The notes below the pieces were generated by a model. It was not told the origin of the DNA. It ran no database searches and worked only from the letters and a program-made list of their open reading frames with translations. The position numbers and the translations under genes were made by a program. A stretch of 6,611 nucleotides of DNA from a bacterium (GTDB lineage: Bacteria; Patescibacteria; Microgenomatia; Levybacterales; UBA12049). The stretch covers positions 1 to 6,611 of the forward strand of contig JAKAEH010000053.1 in assembly GCA_021825955.1 (NCBI GenBank), written 5' to 3'. The number at the start of each line of letters is the position of its first letter. Position 1 is the first letter of the stretch. Below, one piece after another: positions 1 through 6,317 of this stretch.

Positions 1-267
1 ACGGGGACATACTGCTTGGACGAGGGAACGTCTCTTTTGAGGGCGGCTGACCCGGCTACGAGTTTCTGCGGACAGAATTACGGAATATTTGTACGGGAAG
101 TTGACATAAAGCCAAATTCCACAAAATGTGTGGGAGGAATATTAACGATAGTAACCGTTTCCTGGTCGGATAGCAAATGTACGGATACATCTAATACTTA
201 TTGCCATTCCGTAGAACTCGATTCTTGTTTTGATAACGTTAATAGTACTATTTTTAATACGCCATAG
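1..267 (+). CDS. Type IV pilus minor pilin (PilV-like), C-terminal part
   Basis: The frame is open from the first base, so this is the last 88 residues of a gene that begins outside the window; the stop is TAG at 265-267. There is no N-terminal methylation segment to see. The visible part looks like the beta-rich end of a minor pilin: a strand ending in FVREVDI is followed by a Val/Thr-rich strand with VTVSWSD, then by a strand with HSVEL, an order I associate with PilV-like pseudopilins. It has six cysteines (residues 5, 23, 43, 60, 68 and 76 of the fragment), many for its size, which fits disulfide-stabilised loops in an exported protein. The next prepilin gene starts two bases after its stop, which supports an operon of minor pilins. 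The family call rests on context and strand pattern; it could be another pseudopilin class. Confidence 0.6.
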   Translation, partial: TGTYCLDEGTSLLRAADPATSFCGQNYGIFVREVDIKPNSTKCVGGILTIVTVSWSDSKCTDTSNTYCHSVELDSCFDNVNSTIFNTP

Positions 268-268
268 T

Positions 269-904
269 ATGAAAATTTTAAATTTTAAATTTCAAATTTC
301 AAATAAGGAAAAAGGATACACACTGGTAGAACTTTTAACGGTTATTGTTATTATGATTGTAGTAGGGATGATTGTAACCGGAATAATTGTTTCATCACTT
401 CGGGGAACAAATAAATCTACTGTTTTAGATAATGTGAGGGAAAACGGAAATAACGCAATTATTCAGATTTCCAAGATGCTGACTTTTGCCCAAGCTTTTA
501 ACGGGGTAAGCTTGGATGGAGTTACATATACTACTATTTGTGTCCCTGCTCCTACTCCTGTACCTTCCGGCTCCGCTCCTCCTCTTCCCACGCCTACACC
601 CATTCCTTATAAATATATAAAAATAACGTCTTTTGACGGAGGCACCACTGTTTTTGGGTGTACCGGTAACACCGATACACCGCCCGACACAATAGCATCC
701 AATTCATCTTCTTTGATAGATACTACGACTGTATCCGTAAATCCTGCGGCGTGTTATTTTACATGTGCGGGAAATACTCTTACGGAGCCGCCGACAATAG
801 GTATTAATTTTACCCTTTCCCAAATTTCATCAAGCAGTTTTAGCGAGAAAAACGCAACTATACCTTTTTCGACATCGGTTACATTAAGAAATAGCGGTTT
901 TTAA
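269..904 (+). CDS. Type IV prepilin-like protein (PilW-like minor pilin)
   Basis: This is a 211-residue predicted minor pilin. The short basic leader ends KEKG (13-16) and is followed by YTLVE (17-21), a class III prepilin site with Gly at -1 and Glu at +5, though with Tyr rather than the usual Phe or Met at +1. A hydrophobic helix runs to about residue 43. A Pro/Thr-rich linker covers residues 92-113, and four cysteines (91, 131, 162, 166) lie in the globular part. The C-terminus reads FSTSVTLRNSGF, an ending I associate with PilW-like proteins. I chose the ATG at 269, which puts 16 residues before the cleavage site and starts two bases after the previous stop; the in-frame TTG at 230 would add a hydrophobic stretch before the leader. 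The leader codons lie in a 7-base tandem repeat. No Shine-Dalgarno is visible. The protein would be cut by prepilin peptidase and join the pilus tip or shaft. Confidence 0.85.
   Translation: MKILNFKFQISNKEKGYTLVELLTVIVIMIVVGMIVTGIIVSSLRGTNKSTVLDNVRENGNNAIIQISKMLTFAQAFNGVSLDGVTYTTICVPAPTPVPSGSAPPLPTPTPIPYKYIKITSFDGGTTVFGCTGNTDTPPDTIASNSSSLIDTTTVSVNPAACYFTCAGNTLTEPPTIGINFTLSQISSSSFSEKNATIPFSTSVTLRNSGF
273..304 (+). repeat. Heptanucleotide tandem repeat in prepilin leader
   Basis: Four full 7-base units, AAATTTT, AAATTTT, AAATTTC and AAATTTC, are followed by AAAT, with no interruption. The array starts four bases after the A of the prepilin ATG at 269 and encodes most of the leader (residues 2-12). 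Seven is not a multiple of three, so gain or loss of one unit would shift the reading frame ahead of the cleavage site. Confidence 0.85.
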
Positions 905-913
905 TTGGTGGGG

Positions 914-942
914 TTGACAGAGGTATAAATGATTGCTACTCT
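914..942 (+). promoter_or_regulatory. Possible promoter before the pilX-like gene
   Basis: A perfect TTGACA lies at 914-919, in the 56-base gap between the prepilin and the pilX-like gene. At 17 bases' spacing sits TACTCT (937-942), which keeps only the first, second and last bases of the -10 consensus. The better -10-like TATATT at 942-947 is 22 bases away, too far for a normal sigma-70 promoter. If used, transcription would begin roughly ten bases before the ATG at 961. This is the only sizeable gap in the pilus operon, so an internal promoter is plausible but weakly supported. Confidence 0.25.
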
Positions 943-960
943 ATATTTAATACCTTAAAT

Positions 961-1773
961 ATGATAAAAAATAGCTTTTTAAATAAGCTAAAGTCACAAA
1001 AAGGTCAATCTTTACTTATTGTAGTTTTGGTAATGGTTATTGCACTTACCGTAGGACTTTCAATAGCTTCAAGAAGTATTACAAGTTTTAAAAATTCCAC
1101 AGACCAGGTAAGCTCTCAAAAAGCCTTGTCTGCTGCTGAAGCAGGAATAGAGCAAGCCATTAAGTCCAATGCTTCTATCGCAAATTCCAATTTTTCCCAA
1201 AATGCCGGATTTGCTACAACCTTAACTCAGATATCCGGAACAACATTTATTCTTAACGGAGGAAATCCTATCTCCCAAGATGACGGTATTGACTTGTGGC
1301 TTACTCCTTATTCAAGCGACTCCGCTTCGCTTTATCAGAATCCATGGAATGGTACGTTTACGGTTTACTGGGGAGATGCGTCCGGACCATGTAACAACGC
1401 AGCTTTGGAAGTCATGGTTATTTCGGGTACAAGGCTGGCTCCGACTATTCAAAGGTATGCCTTTGATCCTTGCCAGACAAGAAGTACGGGAAATAGCTTT
1501 ACTTATATAGCGCCGGGACAATCAACTGTTGCCGGAAAAACATTTTACTACCAAAGTCAGACCATTCCGGTAACAAACGGATTGATCGCAAGAATAGTTC
1601 CCGTATACTCAAATACGCCTGCCGGTTTAATAGGTACAGCCGCTTTTCCCTCTCAAGGTTCTGTAATAACATCGGTAGGAACATCCGGTTCGACACAACG
1701 CAAAATTAATGTCTTCCAGGGATATCCGGAAGTGCCCTCCGAATATTTTCTTTACAATCTTTTTTCACCCTAG
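961..1773 (+). CDS. PilX-like type IV pilus minor component
   Basis: This 270-residue exported protein starts with a basic segment ending KGQS (14-17), followed by one hydrophobic helix (about 18-38). A Gly precedes the helix, but Ile rather than Glu is at +5, so it is a non-canonical prepilin; PilX and type II secretion GspK-like proteins also tolerate changes here. The segment ALSAAEAGIEQAI (55-67) matches the AAEAG-type helix shared by PilX-like proteins. The rest is Ser/Thr/Gly-rich and beta-prone with two cysteines (144, 171) that could pair. In the PilX family such proteins act with PilV/PilW-like pilins to initiate fibre assembly. It lies between a prepilin and pilM, with its stop six bases before the pilM start. 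No Shine-Dalgarno precedes the ATG. The class is fairly secure; the exact role is inferred. Confidence 0.75.
   Translation: MIKNSFLNKLKSQKGQSLLIVVLVMVIALTVGLSIASRSITSFKNSTDQVSSQKALSAAEAGIEQAIKSNASIANSNFSQNAGFATTLTQISGTTFILNGGNPISQDDGIDLWLTPYSSDSASLYQNPWNGTFTVYWGDASGPCNNAALEVMVISGTRLAPTIQRYAFDPCQTRSTGNSFTYIAPGQSTVAGKTFYYQSQTIPVTNGLIARIVPVYSNTPAGLIGTAAFPSQGSVITSVGTSGSTQRKINVFQGYPEVPSEYFLYNLFSP
972..990 (+). repeat. Small inverted repeat at the start of the pilX-like gene
   Basis: TAGCTT (972-977) and AAGCTA (985-990) are perfect inverted copies separated by a 7-base AT-only loop. The RNA hairpin would begin 11 bases after the A of the start codon, inside the ribosome footprint. With six AU-rich pairs it is weak, and its effect on translation is speculative. 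Confidence 0.3.
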
Positions 1774-1779
1774 TTAACA

Positions 1780-2814
1780 ATGAATAAAAAACCCTTTGGC
1801 CTGGATATCGGCGCCACAACGATAAAAGTTGTTTTTTTGGAGGGGCAAAAAGGAGGCTATATCTATAGATCATCCATTATAGCTCCTGCTCCGCCTAAGG
1901 GTATGCTGTCGGAATCTCCATTGGATGAGGAAGAAATGGCTCAGGCAATAAAAAAAGCAGTAACAGACGCAGGAGTTGATTCAAAATATGTTAATGTTGC
2001 CCTTGCAGAAAGTCAGGTTTATACAAAGGTTTTGGAAATGCCGGTTTTATCGGATAGAGAATTGGCTTCCGCAATCTATTGGGAAGCCGAGCAATATATC
2101 CCCGTTCCCCTTACAAATATTACTCTTACTTGGAACGTTTTAAAAAGACCTGAGCATCCGGGAGCTCAAGATAAAATGCAGATTTTAATGGTAGGTGCCC
2201 CTACAATGCTTATTAAAAAATATCAAAAAATAATTTCTATGGCCGGATTTTCAATTAACTCCATGGAAACGGAAATTTTATCCACAATAAGGCCTTTAGT
2301 TTTGAATGAAAATTTTCCTCCAACTTTGGTAATAAATATAGGAGCAATAAGTACCTCCTTTGCAATTGTCAGAAACGGAATAATGGTTTTTACATACTCA
2401 ATGTCTGTCGGAGGTGCGGCAATAAATCGTGCCATAGGAACCGATTTTGGTCTTACTCCCCAACAGGCAGAGGAATACAAAAAGGTTTATGGTGTTTCGG
2501 GAAAAAGTTTAGGAGGAAAAATCGGGCAGGCTACAGAACCTATACTAAATTCGATTCTAATTGAGGCAAAAAAATCTTTGGCTTTCTATGCTCAAAAATA
2601 TAAAGAAGAGGGTCCGGTAAGACAAATTCTTTTATCCGGAGGAACAGCCAAGCTTCCGGGTATTGATATTTATTTTGCAAACAATTCAGGAATAGAAACC
2701 GCAATTGCAAATCCCTGGAAAGTACTTGCTTCCCAAACGATTCCAAAAGAGGTTTTAGATAATGCATCGGATTATACAATTGCTGTGGGTTTGGCCATGA
2801 GAGATTATGAATAA
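1780..2814 (+). CDS. pilM: Type IV pilus assembly protein PilM
   Basis: PilM is an actin-like cytoplasmic protein that binds the N-terminal tail of PilN and ties the pilus platform to the cytoplasmic machinery. This 344-residue copy is near the usual length. The phosphate-1 motif is FGLDIGATTIKVV (6-18), with Asp9. The segment around 92-110 with YWEAEQYIPVP is typical of PilM and competence ComM-like relatives. The phosphate-2 motif is INIGAISTS (185-193), where the family normally has an Asp: here Asn186 takes its place. The adenosine motif is LLSGGTAKLPGI (284-295). There is no membrane segment. The ATG at 1780 follows the previous stop by six bases without a Shine-Dalgarno, and the 3' end overlaps pilN by 8 bases. 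The Asn may weaken ATP hydrolysis while leaving nucleotide binding; that is inference. Confidence 0.93.
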   Translation: MNKKPFGLDIGATTIKVVFLEGQKGGYIYRSSIIAPAPPKGMLSESPLDEEEMAQAIKKAVTDAGVDSKYVNVALAESQVYTKVLEMPVLSDRELASAIYWEAEQYIPVPLTNITLTWNVLKRPEHPGAQDKMQILMVGAPTMLIKKYQKIISMAGFSINSMETEILSTIRPLVLNENFPPTLVINIGAISTSFAIVRNGIMVFTYSMSVGGAAINRAIGTDFGLTPQQAEEYKKVYGVSGKSLGGKIGQATEPILNSILIEAKKSLAFYAQKYKEEGPVRQILLSGGTAKLPGIDIYFANNSGIETAIANPWKVLASQTIPKEVLDNASDYTIAVGLAMRDYE

Positions 2815-3343
2815 CGATATTAACCTTGTATCAAGCCAGGAATCAAGCTCTCTAAAAGAGAAAAAGAGATTAAAGACAATAAGGGTAGCTGCGGTGGTAT
2901 CGCTTGTTATTGTTGCTTTGTCTTCCGTACTTATTTTTCTTCTTTACAGCTCTCTTTCTCTTTCTTCAATTAAGAAAGACCAGGACTCAACACTCAACAG
3001 TATCTCCTTTCTCCATAAAAAATCTGCCGAGCTTGCAATTATTAATAACAGGCTGTTGGATATAACAAATATTCTTCAAAAGAGGAAAAATTATACAAAA
3101 GCAATTGCTACTATCCGGGGACAGATGCCTGCGGGTGTAAATATAATAGAACTTGAGATAAATAAAGATGAGGTTCTTATGGTAGCAAATTCTTCTTCTC
3201 TTTCGTCAATAAATACTTTTCTTAATAATGTTATAGCTTTAGCACAGAAACAGCAAACCGTAAGCAAAATTTTTATAGAAAGTATAACAGTTAATGAAAA
3301 AACAGGAAGTTATTCCTTATCTTTAAGGGCAACATTATTATGA
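2807..3343 (+). CDS. pilN: Type IV pilus assembly protein PilN
   Basis: PilN is a bitopic inner-membrane protein whose short cytoplasmic N-terminus docks into PilM and whose outer domain pairs with PilO. The 178-residue product starts MNNDINLV, carrying the INL(V/L) motif that PilM recognises. A basic stretch (18-26, KKRLKTIR) precedes one membrane helix (about 27-49). A heptad-like helical stretch follows (about 52-92), then an alpha/beta domain to the end that fits the ferredoxin-like fold of PilN. The start overlaps pilM by 8 bases and the stop overlaps pilO in an ATGA, so coupled translation and matched amounts of PilM, PilN and PilO are likely. Only a weak GAGAG precedes the ATG. Confidence 0.88.
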   Translation: MNNDINLVSSQESSSLKEKKRLKTIRVAAVVSLVIVALSSVLIFLLYSSLSLSSIKKDQDSTLNSISFLHKKSAELAIINNRLLDITNILQKRKNYTKAIATIRGQMPAGVNIIELEINKDEVLMVANSSSLSSINTFLNNVIALAQKQQTVSKIFIESITVNEKTGSYSLSLRATLL

Positions 3344-4110
3344 ACAAAAAAGTTAATATAGATGCAGTAGCATTCAAATTTCTATATGCAAAGTACCAAC
3401 AATACCTATTGCCGGCGGGTGTGATTGCAGTTTCCGCTATTCTATTTATTTTTGTAATTATCCCCCAGTTCCAGAATTTATTAAGCGCACAACAGCAAGC
3501 AAAGGTCGAAGCCAACAAATTGGCAATATTAAGAAATAATTTAAATTTGCTTTCAAATCTTGATGAAACCCAGATGAATACCCAACTTCAAGTCGTATCC
3601 GCCACTTTGCCTCCGGGTAAAGACTTTGCCGGAATATTGACGGCTGTTTCCATAGCGGCCAACAGGGCTGGAGTATCTTTGGGCGATTATGAATTTCAGG
3701 TAGGAGATATTACTAAGCCGCAGCAGGATGGAATAGTTTCATATCCATATCTTCAACTTGTGCTAACAATAAACGGAGGAGTTAGCGGCGTAACAGGATT
3801 TATCACAGAGCTTTATAGAACTGCTCCGGTATCGGAAGTTACGAGTGTCAAAGTAAGCAGTACTAACTCTCAGATTACGGCTTTCTTTTATTACAGACCT
3901 TTTCCTCCGCTTGGGTTTAACGACAATGTTCCCGTTACCACCGTTACCCCCGACGGGCTAACCACAATTGCAAATCTTTCTTCTTGGAGTAATAGCGGAG
4001 GAAATGCACAAGTCCCGGCTCCAACCCCAGTCGCGCCATCACCTATTCCGGCTTCTCAGACACAGAGCCCGGCAGCATCGTCAAGCGCTTCTAATGGTCC
4101 CTTTCAATAA
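3340..4110 (+). CDS. pilO: Type IV pilus assembly protein PilO
   Basis: PilO is the partner of PilN in the inner-membrane platform. The 256-residue protein has a basic cytoplasmic N-terminus, one membrane helix (about 23-42), a coiled-coil-like region rich in Gln, Asn and Leu (about 45-82), and an alpha/beta domain (about 83-188) that opens with the LPPGKDFAGIL segment common in PilO proteins. After FYYRPFPPLGF (183-193) comes a linker and a Pro/Ala/Ser-rich tail (about 224-256) that looks disordered and is unusual for PilO. The start overlaps pilN (ATGA). The last 20 bases overlap the 3' end of trmD on the other strand. No pilP or pilQ follows, which suits a cell without an outer-membrane secretin. 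No hairpin terminator is visible after the stop, although the plus strand is T-rich around 4120-4140. Confidence 0.87.
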   Translation: MNKKVNIDAVAFKFLYAKYQQYLLPAGVIAVSAILFIFVIIPQFQNLLSAQQQAKVEANKLAILRNNLNLLSNLDETQMNTQLQVVSATLPPGKDFAGILTAVSIAANRAGVSLGDYEFQVGDITKPQQDGIVSYPYLQLVLTINGGVSGVTGFITELYRTAPVSEVTSVKVSSTNSQITAFFYYRPFPPLGFNDNVPVTTVTPDGLTTIANLSSWSNSGGNAQVPAPTPVAPSPIPASQTQSPAASSSASNGPFQ

Positions 4111-4774
4111 GGTCGGGTCTTAATTTCTTTGTTATTTTTAATGATTCTTCTTTCCTCCACTCTCCAATTTTTTTATGGTCTCCCCTAAGGAGAATTTCCG
4201 GTACTTTTAAATTTTTATATTCCTGGGGATTAGTATATTGTGGATATTCAAGATATGGGGAAAATGATTCCGATTCCGCAGAGCCTTCAGTTATGGCGCC
4301 TTTAATAAGTCTTACAACGCTATCGGTTATCAGCATTGCAGGTATTTCTCCTCCGGTTAATATAAAGTCTCCGACAGATACCTCTTGGTCTATGAAGAAT
4401 TTTATTCTTTCGTCAAAGCCTTCGTAATGTCCGCAAATAATTATTAAATGTTTTAATTTTGAAAATTCTTGCGCAGTTTTCTGTTTGTATGTTTTTCCGT
4501 GTGCTCCCAAAAGTATTATTTTTTGTTCATCATTTTTAAGTTTTTTGTCTTTTGCTTTTTCTATTGCTCTTTCCAAAACGTCAACTTTTAAAACCATTCC
4601 TTTGCCTCCCCCATAAGGAGTATCGTCTACTTGCTTATGTCTGCCCATTCCAAAGTCTCTTATATTTATAAAATTTATTTCAACAATGTTCTTTTCCTTG
4701 GCTCTTTTTATTATTGACTGGTCAAAGGGACCTTGGAACATCTCGGGGAAAAGTGTGAGAATAGAAATCTTCAT
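4091..4774 (-). CDS. trmD: tRNA (guanine-N1)-methyltransferase TrmD
   Basis: TrmD uses S-adenosylmethionine to methylate N1 of G37, next to the anticodon of tRNAs, which prevents +1 frameshifting. The 227-residue protein shows the family motifs in order: LFPEMF (8-13), VDDTPYGGGKGMVL (49-62), CGHYEGFDER (114-123), and the knotted segment VGDFILTGGEIPAM (134-147). Arg155 matches Arg154 of the E. coli enzyme. The residue matching the catalytic Asp169 of E. coli appears to be Glu169, in SAESESF (165-171). The usual SPQG loop reads GAHG (90-93). It is the last gene of the minus-strand operon, 25 bases after the khpA-like stop and with no visible Shine-Dalgarno. Its last six codons and stop overlap pilO. 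At 227 residues it is slightly short but complete. Confidence 0.96.
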   Translation of the reverse strand: MKISILTLFPEMFQGPFDQSIIKRAKEKNIVEINFINIRDFGMGRHKQVDDTPYGGGKGMVLKVDVLERAIEKAKDKKLKNDEQKIILLGAHGKTYKQKTAQEFSKLKHLIIICGHYEGFDERIKFFIDQEVSVGDFILTGGEIPAMLITDSVVRLIKGAITEGSAESESFSPYLEYPQYTNPQEYKNLKVPEILLRGDHKKIGEWRKEESLKITKKLRPDLIERDH

Positions 4775-4799
4775 ATTTAGTTAAGTTTAGAAATTAAAC

Positions 4800-5042
4800 T
4801 TACTGCTGCGGATTTTCTGCAAGAGAAATATATATTTTCTTTCCTTGTTTTATCGCGGGAATTTTAACTACGTTTCTTATAGACTTAATTACTTTTCCGT
4901 TTTTGCCTATTATTTTTCCCATATCCTCTTTTGCGACAGTAACGGTATAGTTTATGACTCCATCGGTTTCTTCTTCGGATATTTCAACTTGTTTCGGGTC
5001 ATCAACTATAGAAGATATTATGTAGGATAAGGCGTCTTTCAT
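4800..5042 (-). CDS. khpA: KH-domain RNA-binding protein (KhpA/YlqC-like)
   Basis: This 80-residue protein is a single KH domain. The GxxG loop that contacts RNA is in GKIIGKNGK (42-50), flanked by the helices MKDALSYIISSIV (1-13) and VIKSIRNVVKI (51-61), with a final strand KKIYISL (68-74). In Firmicutes the homologue YlqC/KhpA, encoded between rpsP and rimM/trmD, pairs with KhpB (Jag/EloR) and binds RNA; it affects cell division and elongation in Streptococcus. The position here, between rpsP and trmD, matches that arrangement. Its ATG lies five bases after the rpsP stop, without a Shine-Dalgarno. Whether a KhpB partner exists cannot be seen in this window. Confidence 0.92.
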   Translation of the reverse strand: MKDALSYIISSIVDDPKQVEISEEETDGVINYTVTVAKEDMGKIIGKNGKVIKSIRNVVKIPAIKQGKKIYISLAENPQQ

Positions 5043-5047
5043 ATTAT

Positions 5048-5272
5048 TTATTTAAGAATTTTGGAAACAGTAGGACTTGGCTGAGCTCCCATGGAAAGCC
5101 AATGATTGTATCTCTCTTTATTAATTTCTTTTTTTCCGTTTTTGCCTTTTTCAAAATATCCCAGAGTTTCGATTGCCTCTCCGTCTCTCCTGGATCTTTT
5201 TTCTTTGACTACTATACGGAATTTCCTTTCTCCTTTTTTTCCTGTTCTTGATAATCTTATTACTACTGACAT
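5048..5272 (-). CDS. rpsP: 30S ribosomal protein S16
   Basis: S16 binds 16S rRNA early in assembly of the small subunit. The 74-residue product begins VVIRLSRTGKKGERKFRIVV (3-22), the conserved N-terminal strand of S16, followed by the RRDGEAIETLGYF segment (28-40) and a helix containing RYNHWLSMGAQPSPTV (54-69), all family hallmarks. It is a little shorter than E. coli S16 (82 residues), missing only the variable tail. It starts 15 bases after the rnc stop and precedes the khpA-like gene by five bases. An AGGAAGGA run near the end of rnc is about 18 bases from the ATG, probably too far to serve as its Shine-Dalgarno. Confidence 0.97.
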   Translation of the reverse strand: MSVVIRLSRTGKKGERKFRIVVKEKRSRRDGEAIETLGYFEKGKNGKKEINKERYNHWLSMGAQPSPTVSKILK

Positions 5273-5287
5273 ATTCTTATTTTACCA

Positions 5288-5974
5288 TTATTCCTTCCTC
5301 TTCTCAATAGCCTTCGCTTTAATTATATTTAAAGCTTCCCTGGCCGCACTTTCTTCGGCTTCCTGTTTTGATTTTCCATTTCCCTGCCCCATTAAAATAT
5401 TATCGATATAAGCACCCACCGTAAAAGTTTTAGCGTGTGCCGGACCTTCTTCATTGATTACCTTGTAAACAGGAGAGGTCTGTTTTTGAGACTGAATTTT
5501 TTCCTGCAAAAGACTTTTAGGATCTTTAAAGGTTTTGTTTTTAACATATAAATCTGCTTTGGGCAGAAGAACTTCGGAGAGAAAATTGTTAACAACTTCT
5601 ATTCCGCTATCCATAAAGAGTGCTCCGACGAAAGCCTCGAAACAATCTGCCAATAGACTTTGATTTTGTCTTCCTCTTGATTCTTCTTCTCCTTTAGATA
5701 ATTTAAGATAACTTCCGAATTCCAACTCTTTTGCCACTTGGGCAAGACTTTTGGTATTTACAAGTAAAGACCTAAGGTTAGTTAATATCCCTTCATCGAA
5801 ATCCGGATATTTTGAATAAAGGTATTGGGAGACAACAAAAGAAATAACACTGTCACCCAAAAACTCAAGCCTTTCGTTAGACGAAATTTTCTTTTTAGTT
5901 TCGTTTAGATAAGACCTATGTACGAATGACTGTTCAAAAAGTTCTTTATTTTTAAATTTAGGAAGATTTGTCAT
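5288..5974 (-). CDS. rnc: Ribonuclease III
   Basis: RNase III cuts double-stranded RNA and starts maturation of rRNA precursors. The 228-residue protein carries the signature [11 protein letters not shown] (33-43), with Glu34, Glu37 and Asp41 matching E. coli Glu38, Glu41 and Asp45. The second metal site [12 protein letters not shown] (109-120) has Asp110 and Glu113 in place of Asp114 and Glu117. A double-stranded RNA-binding domain (about 151-219) follows, with the [12 protein letters not shown] helix (200-211) that contacts RNA. All metal ligands are present. I chose the ATG at 5974, which overlaps nusB by 17 bases; a TTG at 5980 would add two residues. A GGGGAA lies about 12 bases upstream of the ATG, a weak and distant Shine-Dalgarno candidate. 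Its place between nusB and rpsP suits a ribosome-biogenesis operon. Confidence 0.97.
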   Translation of the reverse strand: MTNLPKFKNKELFEQSFVHRSYLNETKKKISSNERLEFLGDSVISFVVSQYLYSKYPDFDEGILTNLRSLLVNTKSLAQVAKELEFGSYLKLSKGEEESRGRQNQSLLADCFEAFVGALFMDSGIEVVNNFLSEVLLPKADLYVKNKTFKDPKSLLQEKIQSQKQTSPVYKVINEEGPAHAKTFTVGAYIDNILMGQGNGKSKQEAEESAAREALNIIKAKAIEKRKE

Positions 5975-6317
5975 ATGCAATAATATTCCCCAGAACCCCG
6001 TTTATAAATGACGGACTTGTATCTCCGCCGTACTCTTTTGCAAGTTCAACAGCTTCATCAACTATTACTTTCGGCGGCTGTTTTTTTTCAATTAGAAGTT
6101 CATATACAGCCAGCCTTAATATTGCAAGGTCAACTCTGTTAATTTTATCTATAGGAAACTCCGGAGCAGACTTTTCGATATTTTTGTCTATTAATTCCCG
6201 GTTTGAAATAATAACTTTTGTTTCGGGTAAAACCCGCTGTTTATGAAATTCTAGTTTAAAAAGGTCCTCTACTAATTTTTGTCTCTTTTTGTGTCGCGGG
6301 TCAAGAGGGTTTTTCAT
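5958..6317 (-). CDS. nusB: Transcription antitermination protein NusB
   Basis: NusB binds boxA RNA with NusE (S10) and keeps RNA polymerase processive on rRNA operons. The 119-residue protein is short compared with E. coli NusB (139) but has the conserved C-terminal half: [17 protein letters not shown] (59-75), the [19 protein letters not shown] segment (81-99) and FINGVLGNI (104-112). The N-terminal half is the shorter, more divergent part, beginning with a basic helix (7-26). The start ATG overlaps the rpmF stop in an ATGA, indicating translational coupling, and the 3' end overlaps rnc. A GGAAG about ten bases upstream may serve as a weak ribosome-binding site. Grouping with rnc matches their shared involvement in rRNA synthesis and processing. 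Confidence 0.93.
   Translation of the reverse strand: MKNPLDPRHKKRQKLVEDLFKLEFHKQRVLPETKVIISNRELIDKNIEKSAPEFPIDKINRVDLAILRLAVYELLIEKKQPPKVIVDEAVELAKEYGGDTSPSFINGVLGNIIAYDKSS

Noticed and set aside
230..268. Upstream in-frame TTG start for the prepilin gene
   Set aside because: It lies inside the preceding pilin gene and would put a hydrophobic stretch before the leader; the ATG at 269 gives a normal short basic leader.
4083..4090. Palindrome AAGCGCTT near the end of pilO as a terminator or binding site
   Set aside because: It has no loop, no T run follows it closely on either strand, and it lies within coding sequence; a single 8-base palindrome is not evidence.
4785..4799. Inverted repeat GTTTA/TAAAC with a 5-base loop between the khpA-like gene and trmD
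   Set aside because: Only five AT-rich pairs in an AT-rich gap with no T run that would make a terminator; expected by chance.
5106..5411. Plus-strand open frame of 101 codons
   Set aside because: It lies opposite rpsP and rnc, which are clearly real, has a low-complexity Phe/Leu/Ser-rich product, and is a shadow of the reverse strand.
5975..5980. TTG start for rnc
   Set aside because: It adds only two residues; the ATG at 5974 is the better codon and gives a normal RNase III N-terminus.
5968..6246. Plus-strand open frame of 92 codons
   Set aside because: It lies opposite nusB, has no recognisable domain, and is a shadow frame.
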